A stretch of DNA of 64,000 nucleotides, from NCBI GenBank assembly GCA_009667805.1, contig CM019069.1, positions 47,426,201-47,490,200 on the forward strand, written 5' to 3'. The position numbers were made by a program, and so were the translations under genes. The notes below the pieces were generated by a model. It had not been told where the DNA came from. It made no database searches and was given only the letters and a program-made list of their open reading frames with translations. Shown one piece after another: positions 20,450 to 33,564 of this stretch (positions are counted from its first letter, which is position 1; every line of letters starts with the position of its first letter). This DNA comes from Leptobrachium leishanense. Lineage: Eukaryota; Chordata; Amphibia; Anura; Megophryidae.

Positions 20450-22600
20450 TGCTAGTGCAATGTAATGTTGCTCCTTCACTTTCTAAGGATCAAGGGACAA
20501 GTTTAAAATAAAAAAGCACTTTGAAGTTACAGAAGTTTCTGTCTTTGGCTTTTGTTACATTGTGCGCACATGTGCTGTCTGTCACATTGTTTCTGTGAAT
20601 GTGGATCATGCTCTATAAATGCTTTGCATCAGATGATGACTATTCATCCACGGCCTGGGTGTGGGTCTGTGACTCACTTTGTGTCCTCCCCTCCATATAA
20701 CACTTAAACACACAGCTCCAAGTAATTTCATGTGCAGGTTTAACCCTTTCCAGTCCAGTCACGCTGATTTTTATACAGTATATTTGCATAATACATAAGC
20801 CTGGATGCATGTTTCTGGCATGTGGCTTTGATACAATAGATGCCAATAATTTATAACTCCTCCATCTGCAAATCCATGGAGAGGCCCTGGATAATCGTTT
20901 GGTTTAATTTAACCAGGGCATCCTGGAAGGCCGACCAGTGGGTGCTGATTGACAGCCTTCTGGGTAGACGGAAGCACTTTGTTTTATAAAGGCTTTCCAT
21001 ATCCATCATGGACAGCTGGGAAGGGGACGAACTTGGCACACCACGAACAGATAATTTGATGTCATGGTGGCTAGAGTAAAGTGTCATTGTGCACATAGCC
21101 AATAGGATGCCGGTCAATGCATCTGGATTGAGAGGGCTTCCAGACGGTTATGATTAAAGGCATTCCAAGCGTAGGGAAGTACTTTTTTTTTTTTTTTTAC
21201 CTCTTAACTACCCAAAGTGATAGAACGTTAGGGGCATATTCTGATTTCCAATTGCAAACTAGTTTAATTTACAATAAACAATTTATTTTGCATTGTTCCA
21301 GTAGAACACCATATTGACTGTACTCTATATCGGGGCACAAGCAGGTGCCTTCTAGATCGAGTACAGTCTATATTGGCAGTTACAAGTATTTATAAAGCAC
21401 CAAGTTTCGTAGCGCTGTACAATGGGATAGACCGATTAACAAGTATACATACACTTTACACACACACAACAGTAGGAAAGCAGGCGAGAGGTAGTGAATG
21501 GGTTAAAGGCATTCACAGCTACCTGGAAGAGCAGCAGAAGGTGAGAAAACCCATCTTGATAAGACAGCTAAAATGCAATTAAACATTCATGGTGCCTAAG
21601 GTTTTTCCTTAATTCCTGATGCCCCATCCCATTTTTATTTTTTAATTCGGATAAGGAAAACCAGTTGTTTATTTCCTCTGCCTACTTCTTCTGCCTCCAG
21701 GCCAGCTGAAGTATTGAGCATTAAGAGTCCTCCTCAAATTCAGTTTTCTGTATAGAAAGCTCATGAAGGCTGTCAAGTGGCTGCTGATTGACAGCCTTCA
21801 TGGCAGAAGTAAAGCTTCAGTTCTGAAGAGCTGCTACAGCGGCAATATTATTTTTTTGCACATCTGATAGAGCAGTGATTGCTATGCATGAAATTAACGA
21901 GGGCCCTCTACAATACAGACATTCCATATAAACAATTATCATACTACATATAGATAGAAGCAAATTAAAGCCTGTAAGTAAAACTAAGCATAAACAAATG
22001 TTAAGACAATGTGGTCACTGAGCTGTTGATGTTGGTCAATAGAAATGTTTTCCAATTAACTAGAATGTAAATATTTTTAAATACTTGGCCTATATAAATA
22101 TCTTAATATTATACAAACAAACTCTTAGTTTTAATAACCATCTACCCTTTGGTACAAATATTTTGTTTTGGAAATTTAAGTTTCATTAACTTCATACTCT
22201 AATAAACCAACAGATATCTTCCCCTCTGCCTCTGTAACTGGTGCAATCAGCACATATTTACTGTTAAAAGGACACCACCACTTACATAAGCTGTAGCTAG
22301 TAGACATGTTCACAACATAAAAGTTTGTTTTGATAAATTCATTTTGGTGCGTTTGTTATGCTACCGTTATTAGTATTTCGGATCGATTTTCTTGGTGATT
22401 CGTATTTCGGATCGATTCGTTAGTTCGTTTTTATTAGTTATTACATAATATGAAACGGATTAATTAATTTAGGGTAAAAAAAATGTAATCCACCTGTCTT
22501 TGGTGCTGAAACCTATTCAGTACTAAGGACAGCAGTCTCATGGGGTTCCGGAGCCCCGCGGAGCTGCTGTCCATGGTGCTGAATAGGTTTCAGGACCATA
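20450..22600. other. Upstream/5' intronic sequence, no gene recognised
   Basis: Mostly AT-rich single-copy-looking DNA. A short fragment near 21380-21430 (TTTATAAAGCACC, GTAGCGCTGTACAATG) resembles the ends of dispersed frog SINE/LINE tails. No exon homology was seen. Confidence 0.4.
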
Positions 22601-22607
22601 GGTCTCG

Positions 22608-22720
22608 CTATTTTGACCTGGAATTTTCACTTCTGCCAATTCTCCCATTTATTTCCAAATCGGCTATTTGGTCTAGATTGTTCTCTTCTTCTGCCAAGTC
22701 TCCTGAGTTTCACAGTTAGT
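22608..22720. mobile_element. Half copy of family C MITE
   Basis: Contains CTATTTTGACCTGGAATTTT and CTATTTGGTCTAGATTGTTC, the right arm of family C, without its left arm. Confidence 0.6.
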
Positions 22721-23235
22721 GTTCCTTTTTAAGTAAGCAATTTTTTTTTATTATCCGATGAATTGGTTAATTGAAAAATCAATTGGTCAACTGATCGAAT
22801 ATTTTTTTTTTTTTTATGAAAAATAATCGTTAGGTGCAGCCCTAACACATTAGAGGATGTACAAAAGCGCAATAACAGATCCCTCAGAGTGGGCATAACC
22901 CAGATAGACTATAACCAAAAAACATATAAAAAGCAGCAAGTGCACTTGCTGCTTTTTATGTTTTTTCTAATTGTATGTAAAAAGGAAAAACAATGAATTT
23001 TATCTCCAGTTTCCATTTTCTGGATTTTTTTTTCCATGATGCAATTTTACCAAAATCTGTGCAAAAGCTTTACTGCTCTTATGTAATCTACAGTATTTGA
23101 CAGTTAATGAGGTGGAAGAGGAAGATTTAGATAAGGCGGCAGGAAGCTATTGTTCTCCTGGCTGAGATGAGAGCTGGCAACTGAATGAGCAGCTGCCACT
23201 CACTCATTTGATCAGGAGTTACGTCCTATCTATAG

Positions 23236-23945
23236 AGGTTATTCAAAAAGACCCGAACTTGCCACCGAATTGCACCGAACTGTGAATTTCACCATTTGGT
23301 GCAATTTCGTGGCAGTTCGTTTATTCACTGAACTGTCAATTTTCCATATACTGACGCATTGACAGCAAAATATGGTGCAGATCGACTAATCTATTCAGAG
23401 AACTCCGAACTGCACCGAAATGCCTGATTTTCGGTGATACGTTTTGTCAGTTTTAAACAGGCAAATCCTTAGGATTCAAAGTAAAAAAATGTGTTATTAT
23501 TTTTTAACAGTTTTTCTTCTCTTTTCGACAAAATGTCTTTTTTATTTTTAGAATTTTTTTTAATTTTTTTTTTTTATTTTTTTTATAGGCTGGGGTCAGA
23601 CGAGCGTTTTTGAGAGTGGAAAGAAGAACGTCTGTGAGAGTCCTCGCGTTCCTTCCACTCTGACACCCGTCTGGCCACCTCGCTGAGTGCAGTTAGTGCG
23701 CTCAGCGCTGCAAGACTCGATCCTCCTATGGAGAATCACGCTTTGCAGCCCTGTTGATCATTCATCGTAACGCTACGACAGGCTTTCAGCAATTTGTGCA
23801 CGCGCTACAGCGTGTGGCCGGCCCCATCGAAGTGTCACAGCGCTGCGACGGGTGCTGGGAGGCAAGCGTCGCAGCGCTGCAAAATGGATTCGCCGAATGA
23901 GAAAGCACCAAAATTTCACAGAATTTCTGTGCTTCCTGAATAGCC
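23236..23945. mobile_element. Older MITE (GAACTGCACCGAA type) carrying a family B MITE
   Basis: The left part has GTTATTCAAAAAGACCCGAA and repeated GAACTGCACCGAA motifs; the right part ends GAATAGCCCCTTA. Similar outer sequence surrounds the nested elements at 55505-56300 and 56885-57915. Boundaries are approximate. Confidence 0.5.
23588..23890. mobile_element. Family B MITE, copy B2
   Basis: It begins GGCTGGGGTCAGACGAGCG after TATA and shares the B-family GTGCGCTCAGCGCTGCAAGA and CCTCCTATGGAGAATCACGC blocks. The right terminus is missing. Confidence 0.72.
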
Positions 23946-24725
23946 CCTTATGTTATTTGCTAACACGTTGTATAGGACATGTTTGCATAGTTCAATATCA
24001 AAGGTTCTCCGTCAGTCCCGTCCCGCCGCCTTCTGATAAAGTGACAGCCGTGAGTGGAAGAGTTCTCCGCTCACTCCAGACAGACGTTTGACCGGTGATG
24101 TGCAGTCTAAGGTGATGTTGCCGTTGAGGGCTAGTTGTCTTAACACTGTTTGATGATGGCACTCTTAAAAATAAATAATCCCAGGAGAAGGTGTCTGGTA
24201 CTGGCGCATGGTAAGTGTGTTCTGCGAAGTCTCAAAGATTGGGATATGGCATTGATCATTATGACCCATGCAATATCCACCCCCTAATGACATTTCACAG
24301 GGAAAGTGTAAGCAACGTCTACAGGTACACTATGAAGTATAATCTCTGCTGAGTTTTGCTTTTTTACAGAACCTCTGGTAACCGTTAAAGAGGGACCTTT
24401 TCAAATAATGAGGGTTTGTTTTTGTTATATTACGGGTTGGATTACTAATACAATCTATTTGTATCACAGATCATATCACGAAAGAGCCCTTGCCTGACAT
24501 ACCGGATTAAAAACAAGGTATTGTAGGATTTCCTTTTTTTTAAACGTGATACTTCCTTTCACGCTGCTCATAGCGTCCTCCGTTCTCATTGTTACCAGCA
24601 TCAGTTATTCCAAAAGCAGGATTTTCAATGTTTTTCTGCTCTGATTGTTTAGTAAATTGGATCTGGTAAAATAATAAATTTTTGCAAGTGAAACTGTTTA
24701 CTTATGTCCTGCCTACAAGGATTTA

Positions 24726-25905
24726 TTTATTTAAATTCTTTATTTTTGAAGTTTGCGTCTACAAACATAGCCAACATAAGGGAATATGACCTCACAGGGC
24801 CAAAGTAAGACGTCCGTTACACTACGAGAGGAAAAAGGTCACCTGCGAAAACGCACTAGAGGTATAGACAATTAAAACAAAAGGCTTCCAAAAATCTCAG
24901 ATAAAAACCAAAAACAAACTTCTCAGCAGGGAACAACAAAGTATGGAAAATTAAAAGAAAATGTCTCAAAAATCAAAGTCTCGGCGTGGATTCAAATAAA
25001 ATATTTGAAAGAAATGAAAAAAATGACATCTAGGGCACTGCTAAAATCAAAAGAAAATGGTCACATCAGCTGGCATCCCGAAATAGAATTTCTTGAACTG
25101 CATGTCGGGTGTCGCGTGACAAAACAAGGCGTAACAACGTGTGTGGGGGGGGTCATCTTGGGGCCGGGTACATCGTGGTCAGCAAACAACGGGCAATCAA
25201 GCGTAGAAGAGTCCACTCAGCCCGTAACCAGCAGGAATGCGGGGCTGAAATTCTCCTCGGGCCCGCAGGTGTCACTCAGGGTACAGTTATCCTCCATCCT
25301 CCAGGTCCCAACTGGCTCCACACCGTCTACATCCCAGGACCTAGGCCAGCACTGCCTCCCCTCAGCGCAGAGGCCCTCAATGCCGCACAGAGGGTACCTC
25401 GGAGGACGACTCGGCGATCGTCGACACAGCAGGATTCTGATGCCACCACACGGCGCGAGGGTACCTCCTGAACCCATAGAAGGCAGGCTCGACGGCATAG
25501 GTTCCAAATCTCCCAGCTTCGTATGCCACTGATCGCCATCCACGTGTTCAGCAGGCACATTATCCTCCGGTTCTTCCTCCACCAGATCTGCAGCGTCCCG
25601 GCCAGGTCTCAGCAGAGCCATCAGGCGCCTCCAAGATCCTCGAGAGATCGGACTCTCCTCCTCCGGCAGTTGTGCCAAGCAGGCCTCGAGGGCCGCAACG
25701 CAGCTTCCATACCTCCAGCGTAGGAGGGCTGCCTCAGACTGTGCCACTCCACTCGCTCTCCCGACAACATCTCCAAGGGGACAATAGGTGCGGCTGGAAG
25801 ATGGGGGGGGGCCTCCATCCTCGCAGCCTGCTACCGCCAAACACCCGGTGCGTTTTCTTTACCGAAAAACCTCCAGCTTCACCCCCATTTTCCCCTTGAC
25901 CTCCA
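24726..25905 (-). mobile_element. Retroposed element of unknown family with 14-bp target duplication
   Basis: CCTACAAGGATTTA occurs at both edges (24712-24725 and 25906-25919), a target duplication of the length left by LINE machinery. On the minus strand the element ends in AATAAAG and an A-rich AAATAAATAAAT tail beside the left duplication, so its sense strand is minus. The GC-rich 5' two-thirds carry an ORF and the AT-rich 3' part looks like a 3' UTR. No reverse transcriptase is present. Confidence 0.8.
25217..25840 (-). CDS. Hypothetical ORF inside the retroposed element
   Basis: The 207-residue frame is GC-rich, with Pro/Ser/Gly-rich ends and a Leu/Glu/Arg-rich middle (residues about 35-85, e.g. 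AALLRWRYGSCVAALEACLA). It runs in the sense direction of the retroposed element and starts about 65 bp inside it, where a first ORF would lie. I do not recognise the protein. It could be an ORF1-like protein of a LINE with internal deletion, a retrocopy of a host mRNA, or chance. A frame on the opposite strand (25005-25532) looks like a shadow. Confidence 0.25.
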   Translation of the reverse strand: MAVAGCEDGGPPPSSSRTYCPLGDVVGRASGVAQSEAALLRWRYGSCVAALEACLAQLPEEESPISRGSWRRLMALLRPGRDAADLVEEEPEDNVPAEHVDGDQWHTKLGDLEPMPSSLPSMGSGGTLAPCGGIRILLCRRSPSRPPRYPLCGIEGLCAEGRQCWPRSWDVDGVEPVGTWRMEDNCTLSDTCGPEENFSPAFLLVTG

Positions 25906-26214
25906 CCTACAAGGATTTAATGGTCGGGATGTCCTGATCTGATCCTAAAGGATCAGGACCCAGTCACTCAATATATATTTTAATTATTATTTATTTTATT
26001 TTGAGGGGAGATCCACTTTTTCAATCCTATCCCCAAGTCCACGGCATGCCAGGCAGTGAGTCTGCAGCTTCGGCATTCTCCATGTGTCTTTCCTACCTGC
26101 TCACAGGGAAGACGCTACGGGTGCGCGCAGAGCCGCCGACTGCTGCTGAAAGCCGTGCAGTATAAAATATGCTTTCGGCAATCTCTGAAATGCTGCCCAT
26201 ATTTCTTTATTATC

Positions 26215-26540
26215 CTTTATTTATATAGCACCACATATTCCGCAGCGCTTTACAAGATCAGTGATACATTAGATGATGTTCTGATTCAGGGGGTCCCTGT
26301 TCCCAAGGGAATTTACAATCTATGAGATGTACAAGTATTTTGTGAGGTAGGTGCCTCCATATCATTAGGTTTCTTGCCCAAGAACACTGGCATCTTCTGA
26401 GTGGGGTTGGAGTCTGCATTCAATGATTGTAGATCAGCGACCTGGTGGTTAGGTTGAACCTGCGTCTCGTAAAGTCGAGACGTACGTCTCCACAGTTGTA
26501 TTGCAGGGATGTGCTGAATGGTATTTTACCACTGGACTTC
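26215..26540. repeat. Dispersed SINE/LINE-tail-like sequence
   Basis: TTTATATAGCACCACATATTC, CGCAGCGCTTTACA and GTCCCTGTTCCCAAGGGAATT resemble the repeated 3' ends of frog LINE/SINE families. TTTCTTGCCCAAGAACACTGG echoes the adjacent SINE, suggesting an older tandem copy. Confidence 0.45.
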
Positions 26541-26549
26541 ACAGCTGAT

Positions 26550-26684
26550 ATTGTGTGATAGGCAAGTACGTACTGCTAGGTGTCTTGCCCAAGGACACTT
26601 ACTGGATAGGTGCTCTGGCTGGGATTCGAACCTGGGTCTCCATGGTTATAGAGCAGTGATGTTACCTCTACTCCACCCAGCCGG
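26550..26684 (-). mobile_element. tRNA-derived SINE, minus-strand copy
   Basis: On the minus strand it starts CCGGCTGGGTGGAGTAGAGG, with a B box GGTTCGAATCC (26622-26632) and then GTGTCCTTGGGCAAGACACC. The A-box-like head and exact B box point to an RNA polymerase III promoter. A second copy is at 45740. Confidence 0.7.
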
Positions 26685-27727
26685 CACATAGTGATTATTT
26701 TAGTGGCTGAGACGCTGGTTCGACCGTGGGTCATGTGGTACTGGATCGGGACTTTGCATCGGACGATCTCGATTGCTACACAGCTTGGAGTGGATCAGTG
26801 GCGAGTGGGGCATCCATAATTAATGGCACTACGCAGCTCAGCCTGGGTTTATGTTTGACGGCAATGCCCGGATGCTTTCTTGCTTAGCGCAGCGCCTATT
26901 AAAATGTGCTCTGTATATATGATTAGCTAGATTAAGGACAAGAGTGTTTGTCTCAGAAATAGCCATATCAACACTTTTAGATGTTCTTGCTGTGTGGACA
27001 GACAATTAAACACCATACCCTCATCCCAGATAATACCATGAGTCAGCGTAAAGAGCTTAGCTCACCGGCTCAGGGGTCTGACCAATTCTCTGTATGTTTT
27101 CTCATAGTCTGAGACTGCAAGCTGTAATTATCGTCTGGATTTGGCAAGCTTGGTTTAGAAGAATTTCCTTCCGTCCTGTCTGCAGGCTTCTTTAAAGAAA
27201 CACTATGACTAACATAAGCTGAAACTAGATTACCTGTGTCTTACAAACAAAATCACATTATAAAACACACGCTGCTGTTTTTTCTTTTGTTGGATTTAAT
27301 TGCATGCAAAAAGGAAAAGTTAGGTTTTTATATCCTGCTTCCATTTTGTGGATTTGTCCCATGATGCAACAGTTTCCAAAATCTTAGGGCAAGTCTCACT
27401 TTACGACTGTGGTGTAGCTTCTACAGTAGTGAAGAGGCAATGGGGTGGCGGCGGGAATGTTTAGACATGGCTGCACGGGTTGTGTGTCTCTGCTAGCCAA
27501 GATAAGAGATGGCAGCCAGTGAAGTCAGGTAGTGGTCTTCCAACACTGGTACCCCCAGTGATGTAAATTACAAACATTCTACATAATGCAAATCAATAGG
27601 TCTGTTTGCTGGACTTCTGGCTCAGAGTCCATTCTATGCCCAGTGTCCCACAGTGAGGAGCAAATGCTGTAAAGATACTGTGGAGGGACAGTTTACACCA
27701 TGGATGCACACGCTGACACATGCAGAG

Positions 27728-27934
27728 TAGGGATGCACCGAAATGAAAATTTGGGACCGAAATTGCACGATGAGCTTGGTCGAAAACCGATACGAACCAT
27801 TATCTCCAGCTAAGCAGCATTGAAAGAGTGCACGCTAAGGGTCAGCTGGGATCATTAATTTTCTGCTGACTTTTTCGGCTGGTGTTTTGCTTTCTGGCAG
27901 ACACCATCGGTGGCCGAAATATCGGTGCATCCCT
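27728..27934. mobile_element. hAT-type MITE
   Basis: TAGGGATGCACCGAAA at the left and ATCGGTGCATCCCTGA at the right are inverted and of the hAT TAGGGATG type. A target duplication was not clear. Confidence 0.65.
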
Positions 27935-27999
27935 GATACGGAGTAAACAAAATTTTTTAACTAAACCTACAAGAGAAAAACAAAGCACATGTAAGATTT

Positions 28000-29599
<1,600 letters not shown>

Positions 29600-29689
29600 T
29601 AATTCTTTTGGATCATTAAAGGAACACACTATGGAAAGGGGACGTGTTAACTAATCACCCCCTGTTAAACCCCACTTTTTAATGTAGAG

Positions 29690-29815
29690 GTAGGCAACCT
29701 TGACCCTCCAGATGTTTTGGAACTACGTCTCACATGATCCCAAGTCCCTCATTAGGGTGACCAAGCCTCATGTGAAATGTAGTTACATTATAGCAGGGGT
29801 CAGCTTCCTTCACCC
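29690..29815. mobile_element. Family D MITE copy
   Basis: GGCAACCTTGACCCTCCAGA, GTTTTGGAACTACGTCTCAC and the distal AGCAGGGGTCAGCTTCCTTC place it with the D family; termini are diverged. Confidence 0.55.
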
Positions 29816-30465
29816 CCCAGATGCTTTGTTTCAACTGCTGACCCAAATAATACACCTCTTCCCTGGGGTTATTTACAATGCCTAGTGAGCAAAATATGTA
29901 CGGGCAACATCACAAGGTATATGAGGGTCGGGAGAACGGACCACAGCGTAAGTGGCCTGAACTATGGTAGGTTCCTGCTCAGCTCTCACAAGGTTTTGGC
30001 TTGATGGTGCCATTAAAGAGGATGCTGACCCATATTCAGATCAGTCTGCTTTCACCCAGAAAGGGTGGCCAGAACTGAAATGCCAAGGTAGCCGTCTCTG
30101 CACTAGAAGAACCGCAGCCCTGACCCCCACTTTGGTCTGGAGCTGCCATTCCTTCCCTTCGGTCTGGTCCCTTCCCCCAAACTCCCTCCCACACTCAAGT
30201 TCGGTCTCTTAAACCCAATCTCACACTCGGGTCAAGCCCCTTGAACAAACTCACTCCCTTCCACCTCCAGACCCTTCTCAGTTTGTTCATGAAATTGTTT
30301 TAATGGGACACTCTACGCACCCTGACCATTTTAGCTTATTAAAGGGGTCAGGCTGCATGGAGCGCCCCCCCCCCCTTCTCACCCAGGTTTCATGCTGACC
30401 TCATCTTGTCTATCCAAGTTCTTATAAATGCATACGTTTTGCGGAGAAAGCAAACATGGGCTTTA

Positions 30466-30812
30466 GGCTGGGTCAGACGAGCGCACGATGTGCGCTCGTA
30501 CTGACGTGCCTTCCAGTGTCCTTTGCAGAGTTGTGACGCTGCGACAGGGCTGGCCACACCCTGTTGCGCACACACGAATTGCGCGCGCAATAGCGGCTGT
30601 GCTGCTTCCATGCAGCAAGTCTCTCTGTCAATGCGCTAGGACGCGTGTACGACAGGGCTGCAAAGCGCGATCCTCCATAGGAGAATTGAGCCTTGCAGCG
30701 CTGAGCTCACTAACTGCTCTCAGAGAGGTGGCCAGATGGCCGTTGAGTGGAAGGAACGTCCACTCTCACGGACGTTCCTTCCGCTGTTACTACTGCTTGT
30801 CTGACCCCGGCC
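30466..30812. mobile_element. Family B MITE, copy B3
   Basis: GGCTGGGTCAGACGAGCGC at the left and GCTTGTCTGACCCCGGCC at the right, with TTA and TAA flanks. The central blocks are shared with B2 and B4 in reverse orientation. Confidence 0.78.
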
Positions 30813-31971
30813 TAAGCTGGGCACATAGCATCAATCAATCAATCGCTCTGACTATGCCCTTGCGAACCTTGTGTGTGGAAAGTTTCCAAGATATTCAATT
30901 TGCTTATGTATGTACAAAAGTTACATACACTAACCAGACTGCTTATGAAAGAAAGGGGGGGCAGTCGTTGTTTTACTTATTTGTTATCCGAGGAATATTG
31001 GGAAAAAATAATCGCCCATCTAATCGATTTTATAAAATCAATTAGACAAAAGAACAAAAAAGTAACTGATAAATTTGTCACATGGAGAACAATGGGAAAA
31101 GAGAACCCTGCGCAAGTAGCTTACCATCTAAGAGGATCTTACGAAAATACCTGAAGGTTTAAGCCTGACATTTCACCTGTTAAGTATTCCTCTTTCGAGT
31201 ATCCAATTACCTGACAACCGCACACCCCTAAATGTCTCTATGCTGCAGCCTGAGCTTCCAAAATCCATGCTTTCCCTGTGCTATGACTAAACAAAATTAC
31301 TAAAGAAAAATAAGATTGCTACTCACTGTCCTGATCTAGTCACATCATTAGCAGTGTTGCAATTCTTGCAGCAGGGGGCGCCAAAACACTACAATTCCCT
31401 TTTATGTATGTCTTCATTGAGACCTCAAGCAGTCCAAGCATTGGATAGACTCGGGACTTTCGCCGAGAACTTCTGGAAGGAAGAAAAAAAGCACACACTT
31501 TGGGCCCTATTCCAAGGTTGGTGTAAATGTAACTAGAGCTGTTGTAAGCTTACCAGTCATAGTTTATGGAGTTAAGTTTACACCATCCTTGGAATCGGGC
31601 CCTTCGTATCGTGCACTTCGGTTTCATGAATTTATAGCATCATGTTTGTTTTGAAGTGTTGTTTTAGCATCTAACGTTGGTGAAGCCCGATGCTTTCATT
31701 CAAATGGATCTGTCATCCTTGCCTATTGCTACCTATATTGTCATGGGCACATCAGGTGTTAAAGACTCGTGTGTGTGTGTATATATAATCTAGGAATATG
31801 ATATTCTTAAAAAGTGGATACAAACACAAACGTAAAGGCAGCCAGATAGATCTCAAACTTTTGCCTTTTTTAAATGATACATAAGAAATGATATCCCGTA
31901 TTCTACTCCATGTACTTTTCATCAGTGAAGATGTTCAGCCCTCTATAATCCTATACCTTTATCCTATGCAG

Positions 31972-32086
31972 ACCGATCAGAAGAAAGATGTTGTCCCTCC
32001 TCAGGAAGAATCAGACTTGGAGAAGAAGAGGAGAGAAACTGAAGCCATTCTGCAGAGCATGGGGATCACTCCGGAAGCGCCGCTGG
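31972..32086 (+). CDS. DYNC1I2: DYNC1I2 coding exon 2 (residues 37-74)
   Basis: The acceptor is CCTATGCAG|ACCGATCAG and the donor CTGG|GTAAGA, entering in phase 0 and leaving in phase 1 (115 nt). It encodes [20 protein letters not shown] and [18 protein letters not shown], which matches the vertebrate DYNC1I2 segment with [11 protein letters not shown] and LQSMG conserved. It continues the charged helix and ends at the start of the Ser/Pro-rich linker, where mammalian DYNC1I1/2 are alternatively spliced and phosphorylated. The next exon at 44825 completes the split Val codon. I did not find the short alternative exon that adds a VFSEYW-like peptide in mammals. Confidence 0.96.
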
Positions 32087-32597
32087 GTAAGAGCAATGAA
32101 AGCATGACCGCTTCCCTCCTCTCTATGCACGTTTGCCTGCTGCCTGCATTTAACACAAGGAATGCATCAACTGTTCATTGTTTTAATGGCATTACCAATC
32201 AAGTCTGGGTCTTTTCTTTCAAACCAATTCACCATACAACCTTCAAGGAGTCACAGACATCAACAAATTCCAACTTTCTTTATGTAGGTTAAAGGATTTT
32301 CATTTCGTATTTGATAAAGCCCGTTCTCTATTTGTGTCTCAGAACGTGTTTTAAGATGCTGTTTGTCTCCAGGGGATCTTTTTATAAGAGTGATCGTTTG
32401 CATAGGTGATCGAAATCTGTTCAACACTAAGGTATAAGAGAAAAATTTAACTGGGAACTCAGATTGAATCCTGCAGATTTTATGCCAGACAGGACAAAAA
32501 AGTTTCAGCCCTTGCAAGAACCTTTCTCAAGTTTTTCTGCATTGACCGTTTTGGCTGCTTGAGTCTGTGTGACACTGGATTCCTGGTCCATGCATAG

Positions 32598-32712
32598 GTC
32601 GAGTGCCCCTCCCAGATGTTTTGGAACTACATCTCCCATGATACTCATCCACTCATTAGATTGACGGAGCTTTATGAGAAATGCAGTTCCACCAGATCTG
32701 GAGGGCCAAGTT
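32598..32712. mobile_element. Family D MITE fragment
   Basis: CCCAGATGTTTTGGAACTAC followed by ATCTCCCATGATACTC and then GAAATGCAGTTCCACCAGAT place it with the D family. Confidence 0.55.
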
Positions 32713-33134
32713 TGCGGATCCTTTTGTTAGAGAAAAGTTTTACACCCATGGCCACCCACGTAATGTCTATCTCTGTGCAGTGGCGTAAAAGGGCTTACAT
32801 CTTCATTAAAATTTGTAACTTCAGATGGTTTACAATATAAATTATTATGCAGAGAAGCTTTATAAGGTTATTACTTTCAAGCTACCATTGATTTCCTGTC
32901 GTGTGCGACACAACACGGGTTGGCTGTCCCTTATCAGAAATCTGAATTTTCTTTTATTTAGAGTGCCGACATGACACGGTTACATTGGCTGAAAAAAGAC
33001 ATCTGTGCATCGGGTTCAGCCTTTCACACATTACCTACTGCTGTTGATCCAAAAGAAGGCAAAAAACCCAGTCTGAAGCGCTCGCCAATATGCAACATAC
33101 TGGGGAAACCATTCCTTCTTGACCCCAAAGTTTA

Positions 33135-33265
33135 AAAGTCTGTACAGACTCTGACCCAACCACCTCAACAGGCAGAGAATTCACCAGCTTTATTGCGCTC
33201 ACTGTAAAATAACCCTTGCTATGCTTTAGGCTGAATTTCCTTACATCCAGACTAAATGGGTCACG
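33135..33265 (-). mobile_element. CR1-like LINE 3' coding fragment
   Basis: The + strand wording (ACCACCTCAACAGGCAGAGA, CACTGTAAAATAACCCTTGC) parallels 61680-61760 (CCACTTCAACTGGAAGACTG, CTCAGTAAAATAATGCTTCC), which encodes the C-terminus of a CR1-like reverse transcriptase on the minus strand. Highly degraded. Confidence 0.55.
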
Positions 33266-33324
33266 TCGTGTATAGTCCTAAAAGTGGACATAAGTGGAAA
33301 ATTGCACATTTAGCAAATATATAC

Positions 33325-33564
33325 AGGTTGAGTATCTCTTATCCAACATATTCCATAATGTGAATTTTTCGGTGTCGACATGACCCCAAAAGTGTAACTT
33401 TCCACACTTGACTTCATGTGATGAGGGGCAGAATTATTAAAAATGATTCCTATGCATTTTCCATGATATCTCAATATTATATCCAACGTTTCTCAAATCC
33501 AACATAAGCCAAAATCCAAAACCCTTCTGGTCCTGAGCAGTTTGACTGAGGGATACTTGACCTG
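33325..33564. mobile_element. Tc/mariner-type MITE (TTGAGTATCYCTTATCC ends)
   Basis: CAGGTTGAGTATCTCTTATC at the left and GGATACTTGACCTG at the right, with inner AATCCAAAACCCTTCTGG. This terminal sequence type is known from vertebrate Tc2/pogo-like elements. It has no coding content. Confidence 0.6.

Noticed and set aside
25005..25532. 175-residue + strand ORF
   Set aside because: Antisense to the retroposed element's own ORF, crosses its 3' UTR, and has no recognisable domain.
26600..26690. Functional tRNA gene on the minus strand
   Set aside because: Has a B box and an A-box-like head but continues into a conserved non-tRNA body seen in another copy; it is a SINE, and no cloverleaf was found.
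32087..32292. Continuation of the exon-2 open frame past 32086
   Set aside because: A consensus donor GTAAGA at 32087 and the exact phase match to 44825 show that this is intronic read-through.
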